A stretch of 64,000 nt of DNA from Hyposmocoma kahamanoa. Taxonomy: Eukaryota > Arthropoda > Insecta > Lepidoptera > Cosmopterigidae. The position numbers and the translations under genes are program-made. The notes beneath the pieces were generated by a model. That model saw nothing but the letters and a program-made list of their open reading frames with translations, ran no database searches and was not told the origin of the DNA. The stretch's first letter is position 1. Each line of letters begins with the position of its first letter. Below are positions 55,905-64,000 of this stretch, piece after piece. The stretch lies in assembly GCF_003589595.1 (NCBI RefSeq), contig NW_020653945.1, positions 24,049,909-24,113,908 of the forward strand, read 5' to 3'.

Positions 55905-56205
55905 AGTATCAAATGAGGTGAAGTGAAGTGAAGAAAAGTCGTGCGCTTGATGGAAAGCTACATGCCTGCCAATAATAGATTTGCAGTGCCACTCAGAGCT
56001 TTAAATCGTAAAGATATGAGGGGCACTGCCACTACACCTGTCACCCAGTGACATAAGTTGACAAGTCCCATGTGCCTGTATTTCTACAGTACCCTTGCCC
56101 TTCAAAACTGGAAGGCAGTAATCCTCACTCTACTAAAGAAGTAGGTAAGGTGGCACCACTTTCCAGGACAAACTCTTTCACAAGAAGCTCTATAGCTACT
56201 AAATA
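55905..56205 (+). repeat. Rep-B, full-length reference copy
   Basis: Family description. About 300 bp from TATCAAATGAGG (usually ATATCAAGTGACGGGACGAA), through GTCGTGCGCCTGATGGTAAG-like, GCCACTCAGAGCTTTAAATC, GGGGCACTGCCACT, CATAAGTTGACAAGTCCCAT, GTAATTTCACC-like and CCCTTCAAAACTGG, to TCTTTCACAAGAAGCTCTA. No TIR, no A tail, no box A/B and no ORF. The start preceded by A-T and beginning TC would suit a non-autonomous Helitron, but I see no clear 3' CTRR hairpin. About 20 copies or pieces lie in the window. Confidence 0.8.
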
Positions 56206-56394
56206 ATGATAGGTAGATGAAGTACATAAAAGTAAACTACTATATGTTACACTTGTTTACATAAAATATAATTAATTAATGTCTCAGTTACAGAGAACTA
56301 TAAACCACATCGCCGTTGCTAAAAATCGACCATTATAACCCGTTATTGAGAAAATACCAAAAATGAACATCTGAGCATGAAATACTTACCAACC

Positions 56395-56740
56395 AAGATA
56401 TAACTATCGTAATCAACTCAAGTGGCTTCCCGTCTTAGCAGAAATTTGCATATTGCGTCTGTTCTCTTCAACATTCTTCATAACCCTTCGTCTCCCGAAT
56501 ATCTGAAAGAGCGTTTCAGCTTTCTCAGGTCTCAGGACAAACCCTGTCACTCTCTCGTTAGGTCCCAGTTATCTTTTCCTTCCTTCAATTCCGGTTTTTA
56601 TTCTCACTCTTTCACTGTGCATGCGGTCAGACTTTGGAACGCACTTCTTATTTCCGTTCACGAAAGTACAATTATTATTTATGTACTGTTCCATCAATTT
56701 TATAGGTACTTTATTATGAAATATGTGTTTATCTAGTTTA
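56395..56740 (+). pseudogene. LINE C-terminal fragment
   Basis: WLPVLAEICI in one frame, then NLHIASVLFNILHNPSSPEY, LKERFSFLRSQDK, FYSHSFTVHAVRLWNALL in the next. This matches the pattern (WLP...R...L..L..I...P.PSYL..RF.FL....R...R, then F..SF.V.A..LWN.LP) of Jockey/I-type LINE C-termini. A frameshift near 56425 disables it. Confidence 0.7.
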
Positions 56741-57725
56741 TAATAGTTTAATGTTATTAATAGTGTATTACATAATTTTGTTTTTGTCCTGCAGGAAGAA
56801 ATTTCTTATAGAAACAAGCAGTAGTTTTTGTTTGTGTTTTCCTTTGATTAAACGTAATCTGTGCTTTTTCCTGTGTAATAAATAATGTAATAAATAAATA
56901 TAAAACTGTACTCCAAAAAGCCAATCAAATCGCCATCTACAAATTATCAATGGCCGGCCGAGACCAATTTAATAACCTCAAACACGATAGTTCTTCTGCG
57001 AGTAGTGGAGGAGTTTGATAGTCCTGGTTGCAGTATCTGATCAAAGTTACCATATTATTGTAATATTATTATTTTCCACAGCCCAGCGCATAAGCTCTGC
57101 ACGTCTCTGGCGCGCAAAATAGGTTTGCACTAAAACCATCTTGAACGTGATCGCAAACAGACTCGACTGCCCGTATCTTGCACATTGCGGCAGGGTTCAT
57201 TTAAATAACTGTAAGGTAATACTATATAGAATGCAATAATGCAATTTGTCTGACAATTTGTTTTTTTTTTGTGTGTGTTGAGCACTAGATTGTCTGCACA
57301 ATTGGTTGCACAATAGTCTAAGTAGATAAACTAATACCAGTGATCCAAGTTGGTAGAAATAGAATATATTATTATTATTGTAATACATTGGATTCCAAAG
57401 CATAAATAATGCTATGAATATGTGTACGACAAACATTAAACAACTTTTTATATACGACGGACATAAAAAAGATAAGGTTCACAATAATAAACGTAGTGTG
57501 CCGGTTGCATGTTTACGGTCCATTATTTGAAATATCATCCCTGCGGTAGAGTATTATGGCTCATTTTTAACTATACGAATGTTCCTTTGTCTTTATTCTA
57601 TTGTACAAACATTTGCATGCAATTTAAATTTTTTCTAAGTACTGCAAATGGTTGGTAACCTAATTATTCAGACAATTATCAATGAGATAAACTGTTACAT
57701 TACAATTAAGTATGTATCATATGAT
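56741..57725. other. AT-rich DNA, no feature supported
   Basis: Minus frames at 56768-56950 and 57197-57436 are AT-driven. Confidence 0.4.
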
Positions 57726-57729
57726 TTTG

Positions 57730-58258
57730 TTTTTATAATATCAAGTGACGGGACGAATAAGTTGTGCGCCTGTACCAGTGTGATTCACATAAGTTCAAGT
57801 TATCAAAATATCGTTGAAGTTACGTAGTCGTTTGATCGAAGTCCTATCCAAAATGAGTATTCACGTATCACTTGAACGAACGTTGATATGAGTAGAATCG
57901 AAACGTAACAACAAATGAACGACGTCTTGGATTATAAAATTTGACATTTAGTCGTCGAAAGTCTATTGAAAGAACTGTCAACATTTTAGCAGAATACGTA
58001 TGACTTGTCGTTTAGAATCGATAATTTCGATTGATATACCAGAATACGCTTTAACGACATTTGGATCGAACGATTTCGAAATGGACTCCTTGATGTTCAC
58101 TGTCACACGTGAATATGAAAAAGCACTTCAACGACTAAATCGCTATGAAATCGTAACGGTTTGATTACGTGAATCACGCCCTGGTGATAAGTGTCATGTC
58201 TGTTAAAGCAGTGCCACTTAAAGTTTCAAATCGCGTCTGAGGGGGCAGTGCAACTGCG
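57730..58258 (+). repeat. Rep-B, first half, interrupted by MITE-D
   Basis: ATATCAAGTGACGGGACGAA to GTTGTGCGCCTG, then MITE-D, then GGTGATAAGTGTCATGTCTG to CGACTGTCACCC. Confidence 0.8.
57773..58192 (+). mobile_element. MITE-D copy, uninterrupted, in Rep-B
   Basis: About 420 bp. Ends ACCAGTGTGATTCACATAAG and TTACGTGAATCACGCCCTGG form an inverted repeat with one small gap. It gives the empty site for MITE-C at 25.25 kb. Confidence 0.75.
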
Positions 58259-58261
58259 ACT

Positions 58262-58495
58262 GTCACCCTATATCTGCCACCAATCAGTAATGTGACCATT
58301 ATTCTATTGAATGGTAAGGGTGTTGCACATGGGACTTGTCAAATTATGTCTCAACGTAACGGGCGCAGTGGGAGTACCCCTTAGATCTTTGCGCTTTAAA
58401 GTTCTGAGTGGCACTGCAACTGTTATGGACAGGCGTGTAGCTTTCCACCAGGCGCCCGACCTGTTTATCCCGTCACTTGATACATAAAAAAAGTT
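58262..58495 (-). repeat. Rep-B, most of the element
   Basis: CTGCCACCAATCAGTAATG to GACCTGTTTATCCCGTCACT; directly inverted to the preceding copy. Confidence 0.8.
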
Positions 58496-58611
58496 ACACA
58501 TTATACAGGCTTTCGCGATAGCTACTCTTTTCAAATGAATTTTTTTTTTTCGGAAATAAATTGCGTCAAAAATTTATATTAACCTAAAGACTCAGATAAT
58601 ACTTTTTGTTA

Positions 58612-58800
58612 CTATAGTTCACAATACGGTGGTTTGAATTAATGTTAGATATAACTGGTTGATAATTATTACCATCTCAGTCAGAAACGTGACCATAAGA
58701 CATGTAAAGAGCCCGAAACAATTTTCTTTTTTTAAAAAAAAAAACACCAAATATACGTAATTTAAATTTAAAAAAATAGTTCCATTTCCAAAATTACATA
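58612..58800 (+). repeat. K repeat (PLE-associated)
   Basis: ACGGTGGTTTGAATTAATG, CAGAAACGTGACCATAAGAC and AGAGCCCGAAACAAT. Orientation as at 11.69 kb. Confidence 0.55.
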
Positions 58801-59059
58801 ATTTTTTTTATACAAAAAATATAGGTACAAAATTTTCACAATAGATGGCGTTGTAAATAATTTTAACGCCAGAAACCCACGAATTCGATAACAAAGGCAA
58901 CAGTAATAAAACGTTACAACATATTATATGAACCCAACATATTCAACATCAGAATTACTTTAGACGAATTACAAAATCTTGTGAATAGATTGTACAATTT
59001 GATTTAATAACGAAAAGTCATAAAACGCGCAAGCAAAGTTTTCCCTTCACATTGTATAT

Positions 59060-59335
59060 ATGCCGTGGGTATTAAGTAAGATTCGGGAGGTCCGTCTCTA
59101 CGCGGTAAGCCGGTCGTGGTCGAGCCGGTTTAATTCGGTCAATCTCTCAGATGACTGTCAGTCGACAGTATTGATCCAAGAGGCGTGTAAGCGGCGCATG
59201 ATCCGTGGTTGGTCTTTGGAACCTGGATCACATACCTTGCGTAGAGAATTTGACTTTCCTTTTAAAGCTTACCTAATAGGTTTGACCTACTGTCTCCCAA
59301 GCAGATATTTCTCGGAAATTGATGTGCGCAATTAA
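59060..59335 (+). CDS. ORF of 91 codons, unknown, doubtful
   Basis: ATG-started, with a non-AT-driven N-terminal part (KIREVRLYAVSRSWSSRF). The 3' third runs into SINE-J sequence (AGGTTTGACCTAC), which argues against an intact host gene. No domain recognised. Confidence 0.12.
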   Translation: MPWVLSKIREVRLYAVSRSWSSRFNSVNLSDDCQSTVLIQEACKRRMIRGWSLEPGSHTLRREFDFPFKAYLIGLTYCLPSRYFSEIDVRN

Positions 59336-59535
59336 CTTAAAATTTACCATGAGCTTTGCGGTGTAGGAAGATATCGTGATGAACTGGTACGTCGAAGAAA
59401 GTTCACAATCCTCGGAAAAATGTGCGAAGTTTCCAACCTGCATCGTGTCAGAGTGGCCAAGAACCTCGCGTGAGTGGAGGAGAACCGTGCCCAGTAGTGG
59501 GGCGTAATCAGATGATGATGATGCAATATATTGTT
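59262..59535 (+). mobile_element. SINE-J copy with GATGAT tail
   Basis: AATAGGTTTGACCTACTGTC, GTAGGAAGATATCGTGATGA, AAGTTTCCAACCTGCATCG, GTGGAGGAGAACCGTGCCCA and a final CAGATGATGATGATG. This 3' tail is shared by lepidopteran RTE-like LINEs and the SINEs they mobilise. Confidence 0.7.
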
Positions 59536-59667
59536 AGTATACATATGTCCCATAAATATCCTTTTACTCTTGTTACTTGTAAATAGTAGTTACAATATTT
59601 ATGACGTAATCTAAAGAAACGAATGTTTTTGTTTTAGTATATTTTCACGTCTCATACTTGAAGTGTT

Positions 59668-60038
59668 ATTTTGAACCGACTACAACGAAGGAGGAATTTC
59701 TAAAATCTAAATTACGCGACAACTTCGAAGATTATTTTTTGTTAGGAATAGGGTGGCCAATTCAAATTCGAAAAAAATATTTCACCTCTAAGGATGGCAA
59801 ATTTGCGAATTTCCAATACTTTCCGTTAACCGATTTTAATAAAATTGAAAAATACTACATGAAACTTGAAATTCAACAAAATGTGGTCGTTTTTTATGAA
59901 ACATTTATAATCACCAATCAGTTCTTTCCGAATAATACTGGTAAAATAATTAATATTGATATATCTTTATTAAAAAAAACACATAAACAAATCCGTAGCA
60001 TTATAACAAGCGCCGGAAATTACACTGCCTCTGGATAG
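59668..60038 (+). repeat. Diverged Rep-I carrying a chance ORF
   Basis: Order of motifs follows Rep-I: AACCGACTACAACGAAGGAG, TTACGCGACAACTTCG, TTTTTTGTTAGGAATAGGG, TTCACCTCTAAGGATGG, TTTCCGTTAACCGATTTTAA. A 126-codon frame (59658-60038) spans it; it lacks an ATG until residue 68 and I do not call it a gene. Confidence 0.5.
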
Positions 60039-60202
60039 TGCAGCTCGTACACCGCCACAGGATGCACTTTGGGAATATATTATGATGACGTTATTAGTAC
60101 TTAGGAACCCATGCTTATTGAGTTAAAATGCATCATAGTTTAGACAATATTTAAGTGATAGGTTCTAACGACAAACAAAACATTTCAAGTTTTAAAAAAT
60201 CT

Positions 60203-60396
60203 GCAGCTGCAGTGGCCAAACGGATACCATGCTGGTCTGTGAGCCAGAGATCCTGGTTTCGATTCAAGAAATATTTGTATGGCCCATATTTGTTTGTCTG
60301 GTGAGTTTGGGTGTAATTTGTGGTCGTCTATGTGTGTGTCCATGGCACCCGCGACCCTAGGTTTCCTTAGTGCGTGGCTATGAGTGTTGCGTTCTT
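60203..60396 (+). mobile_element. SINE-A copy, diverged
   Basis: Box B damaged (TGGTTTCGATTCAAG, missing the GGGCCGGG part); 3' end GTGTTGCGTTC. Confidence 0.8.
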
Positions 60397-60689
60397 TATC
60401 TATATATAATCTATATAATACAATACAAATGCAATACAAAATTATTTATTTCTCCTCACAAAGCTACAGGACGCATATTCTCAATAAGGTACTTAGATAA
60501 GTTAGTTACAATTGTTGGAGATTGGAGCGTAAACTAGGTCTAGCCTGTATGATAGGACTCCAGGCACCCACCCCGCATGTAGTATAACACATCAAGCGAA
60601 TAATGGAGAGACAAGAGAGACTACATGAAACATTATATTATATTAACCTACGAGCCAAGTCAAAACTCATAGTACCACGACTTCGTTTA

Positions 60690-61010
60690 ACCAAGGTAAA
60701 CGACACTCTTTTATGGGGAACTGTGTTTTAGAAACAGTCCATCGAATCCAGGGAAGTACTGCCACCTTACCTTTTTTGCCGCCAAGCAGTAATGTGATTC
60801 TTGCAATTTCACTTACCCTTGAAAACCGGGTCAAGGGTAAGTGAAATTGCAAGAATTGCAAAATTGCAAGGGTTGGTGAAATTGCAGGAACAACGTGGAA
60901 CTTTTGTTGTGTGATGGCTGCAGAGGCAGTGCACTTCAGATCTTTGCGATTTAAAGCTCTGAGTGGCACTGAAACTGTTATGGGCAGGCGTGTCGTTTAC
61001 AATCAGTAAT
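60690..61010 (-). repeat. Rep-B with internal 26-bp hairpin
   Basis: CCAGGGAAGTACTGCCACC to GGGCAGGCGTGTCGTTTAC. An exact inverted repeat (60797-60822 and 60831-60856) replaces the normal middle. Confidence 0.8.
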
Positions 61011-61059
61011 AAACACTTATAAACATGAAAAAAAAAGTTTTTACAATAAACATGATTCC

Positions 61060-61135
61060 GGTACTTACATTACGATTAACATTAACATTAAGTACGTTAA
61101 CACGTACGTTACGTTGTTAATGTTAACACATTAAC
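61060..61135. repeat. Imperfect palindrome of TTAACATTAAC motifs
   Basis: GATTAACATTAACATTAAG and GTTAATGTTAACACATTAAC flank ACACGTACGTTACG. Small and AT-rich. Confidence 0.5.
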
Positions 61136-61514
61136 AAAAACATGCGTTGCTAAGGTGTTGCCATGCCTGAAATCATTGTGAATCATTACAGGTGGTCCCA
61201 CACTAGGCTAAGACTGTCCTGTGGGTACCATTTTACGGTTTCAATTGCATAGCGTTACACGTGATATTACTCGTTACGTTACGATTATATTTTACAAATA
61301 ATAAGAACTTATATATCTAGTAAATCCAATATAAGAATAGGAATTATTATACATTGTATTAAGTAAAATGGCATGAATGGTAATTAATTATATAAATATA
61401 ATTATAATTTCCTAAATTTAAAAACTACATTCAAAATTTTAATTCAAAACTCATATTACAAAATTGAATGTGATTTACTACTATCCTACCCTTGGCACTC
61501 TATCGACACGCAAC

Positions 61515-63125
61515 CGATATGATTTAAATTACCAAATTTGGCGCCCAGAAGTGTTGACAGATGAAGGAGCAGACTAGCTCTACAGTAGTAGATGCGACCT
61601 CCTTCCATCGTTATTCCGCCTTTTTATCACCTTTCTCTGGCCACTTGTTTTCAAATTTTATTTATTTATTTATTTATTTGGAAACAATGTAGGTACAAAA
61701 ATTACATAGGTAATACGTACATACATACCCCTTTGGGGTGCAGCAATTAATTATTATTAAACGTAATATTAAAATTGTAAAAATAAAAATAATAGCAAAA
61801 AATAATAGTAATAACATTTAGGAACTAATACATATAGGATCTTAAAATTATCATTAATAAACTTTAGATCATAGTATGACATAGACTTAAAATTACTTAT
61901 CTGAAACTGAACTCTTTTAGCTTATAGGAGAGTTCATGAAGTCTCCCACATTGTAATAACATTTACTTAACAAGAGAGACCTCAACTTGGTTTTAAACAC
62001 GTTGTCACTATCTACTTTCTTGAGGATGTCTGGTATTTTGATATAAATTAGTATGCATCTATATAGCGGGCTATCTCTAAACATTTCCAATCTTGGAGTT
62101 GGTAATATGAGCTTTGCGTTTCGACGTGTGCTTTCCACGAATTCAAAAAGATCCAAATGTTGTCTTACAAACATGGCAGTTTCCAAAATGTATATAGACG
62201 GAAGAGTTAAATTTTTTTCTTTTATAAAATGTGGCCTGCATGTATCTCTCGGGCGTATATTGTTTATGATGCGTAGGCATTTCTTTTGTATGATAAAAAT
62301 ATCATTTGCGTCGGTACTATGGCCCCACATAATAACGCCGTAGTGTAGCCACGCATAGGCATATGCATAGTATGCAGAGAGTGCACATTCGCGTTTGGTG
62401 TTGGCTTTTAGTACGGTTAGTGCGTAAATAAACTTGGACAATTTAGACTTGGTCGTTTCAACATCGCTTTTCCAATTTAAATGTGAATCTAATGTCATTC
62501 CTAATAGTGTAAAATGTGTTGTCTCTTCTATATTGAGGCTATTTGCAATTTTATTTAAATCTAATGAGTGTTTTTCATGTGGTCGAAATTGAATTAATTT
62601 GGTTTTTTTTGAAATTTATTTCTAGGTTTTGTTTCAGAAGCCAGTGTTTCACAATATTAAAAGAATTGTTTATTATGGTAATAGTATTGTAGTCTATGTT
62701 TTTACATTTAAATAATAATGATACATCATCGGCAAACATTACACATAATGTGTTTGAAACTTTAGGTAGTAACTTTTGAATCGTTCTTTAACTCCGTTGC
62801 CCGCCATTCTCACTATGTTTTCGTTCCGTTGTCACTCTCTGCTTAATTAACGATCCTTAGTCGTTTAATCCTGTTACTAGTTCCCAATCTAAATGAATAA
62901 CCTAGTAATATTGTTACAACTCAGCCCTTTCGGGGTAAGTTTGTCTCACGTTTTTAGTACTTAAGTAGGGAATGTTTTGTAGCATTGTATCTGTTTTTTA
63001 TACCCTTCTCTTGTTACAGCCTGTCTTTTTTCTTTCGACTTTACTTATGAAATTAATTATGCGGACCGGAGTATTATATTTGATTGCCATGATACTGGTC
63101 ACGGCATATTAGCGGTTTGCAACCT
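61515..63125 (-). repeat. Rep-G copy interrupted by a LINE
   Basis: One end at 61515-61656 (GACCTCCTTCCATCG to CCACTTGTTTTCAAATTTTA), the other at 62790-63125 (GAATCGTTCTTTAACTCCG to GTCACGGCATATTAGCGG). Together they match 23620-24005 on the minus strand. Confidence 0.7.
61657..62790 (-). pseudogene. 5'-truncated LINE: RT and C-terminal domain
   Basis: On the minus strand it begins abruptly at about 62790, shows VMFADDVSLLF (FADD near 62736-62724), LLKQNLEINFKK, a one-base frameshift in the T8 run at 62603-62610, then LIQFRPH. An open 193-codon frame follows (62498-61917), starting at LGMTLDSHLNWK and including AYAYAWLHYGVIMWG and QKKCLRIINNI. It ends with an AAAT-repeat tail (61678-61657). 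The endonuclease and most of the RT are missing. Dead but fairly young, as only one lesion is visible. Confidence 0.85.
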
Positions 63126-63129
63126 TTTC

Positions 63130-64000
63130 AGTGGTGACCACGTCGAAGCTATGGATGGAGGAAGCATAAGCTCGTATTGGACCCAAGGAGCACACTTTAT
63201 ACGCCTTAAAACTGTTATATCTATAAACAGTCTTAATATGATATTGATTTAAATAATAGTTCTCTATAAATGGTTTTAGAAAAAAGAAATTGATTTATAG
63301 GCTTATTTCACTCAAGTCAAAATTTTAACACCTTCTTAATACCAAACAACTTAATTAAGTGTAATCTCTCTTAAGATTTACTCTTATAGTCCTTATTTTA
63401 AGTTCATCTGTAGAACAATTGATTATTTTTAGTAAAATTGTTCTATACAAATCCAGTAAAGTCTATTAATACTCTAAAAACTATTGTTCTTAAGTTTATT
63501 TTAGATATATTTAATTTAAAGACATTCTGTAGTGTTTGTACTTATTGACAAACACGTTATAGCGAGCCTTCAGTAGATTTTATTTAAAAAATACTAGAAT
63601 TAGGGTTTTTACTCTATTAGACGTTGTAAGAGTTCATGCAAAATGGATAAAGTAAAGAATATTAAAAGATCTAGTGGAGGTGGTGAACCTTGGATATTAA
63701 GTCATTACATCACATCATTCAATACAATCAGCGTTGCCAATGCCAGTTGTTCAAAATCTCCAAAAATCACGGTTAAAATTCTCAAATTTGGGGAGAGCAA
63801 AGTTCATGTTCCCCACAAATTCCTCGCATCTCGAATTTTCATTATTTGAAATACATCGCTTAAAAATATAATAAAGAATTAAGAAACTCATAATGTAATA
63901 ATCTATTACGTTTGCTGTGAATGTAAACAGAACGTAAAAAGTAAACTAATTATAAAATTGGATGATTTTAAATCGTTTATTTATTTTAATAATAATAATA
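63130..64000. other. AT-rich DNA, no feature supported
   Basis: A 68-codon ATG frame at 63643-63849 (MDKVKNIKRSSGGGEPW start) has no recognised family. Confidence that it is a gene is about 0.1. Confidence 0.4.

Overview
This window looks like a gene-poor, AT-rich stretch of an insect nuclear genome, most likely a butterfly or moth. The evidence is indirect: 5'-truncated LINE fragments of several clades, tRNA-derived SINEs, short TIR elements (MITEs), Penelope-like remnants, and LINE 3' ends in styles common in Lepidoptera. I found no complete, recognisable host gene and no rRNA or functional tRNA gene. Two 400-base N gaps are present (36050-36449 and 54068-54467). Family letters (SINE-A, Rep-B, MITE-C and so on) are working names coined here, and boundaries are by eye, usually good to 5-20 bases.

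Layout. 1-1.0 kb: 5'-truncated Jockey-like LINE (minus). 1.5-10 kb: SINE-A, MITE-C, SINE-L, a Harbinger-like MITE (MITE-R) nested in Rep-Q, a 146-codon ORF sharing sequence with Rep-G, a LINE tail, Rep-B copies and a 20-bp minisatellite. 10-25 kb: Penelope-like (PLE) remnant, Rep-F, 9-bp satellite, MITE-C, Rep-H, SINEs and a decayed RT. 25-28.4 kb: MITE-C nested in MITE-D, then a GC-rich R1-clade LINE that interrupts an unrelated GC-rich ORF. 29.8-36 kb: Rep-B, SINE-O, MITE-C, Rep-I, and a LINE 3' end followed by a 45-bp tandem array. 36-39 kb: gap, LINE C-terminus, a 48-codon membrane-type small ORF, inverted SINE-N copies, MITE-C. 40.7-48.9 kb: SINE-A copies, a 722-bp TIR element (MITE-E), LINE tails, PLE inverted repeats, MITE-S containing a SINE-A. 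50-64 kb: Rep-B cluster, Rep-I, Rep-H palindrome, MITE-P, gapped MITE-C, MITE-D in Rep-B, LINE fragments, and a LINE inserted in a Rep-G copy.

How it fits together: nothing here forms a cellular pathway. The coherent story is nested insertion: MITE-C in MITE-D, MITE-D in Rep-B, MITE-C in Rep-H, SINE-A in MITE-S, LINE in Rep-G, R1-clade LINE in an ORF. Most worth checking are the 45-bp array grown from a LINE 3' end, the ORF interrupted by the R1-clade element, the MITE-C family with 8-bp target duplications whose copies also hold both assembly gaps, and the Rep-G-related ORF at 6.1 kb.
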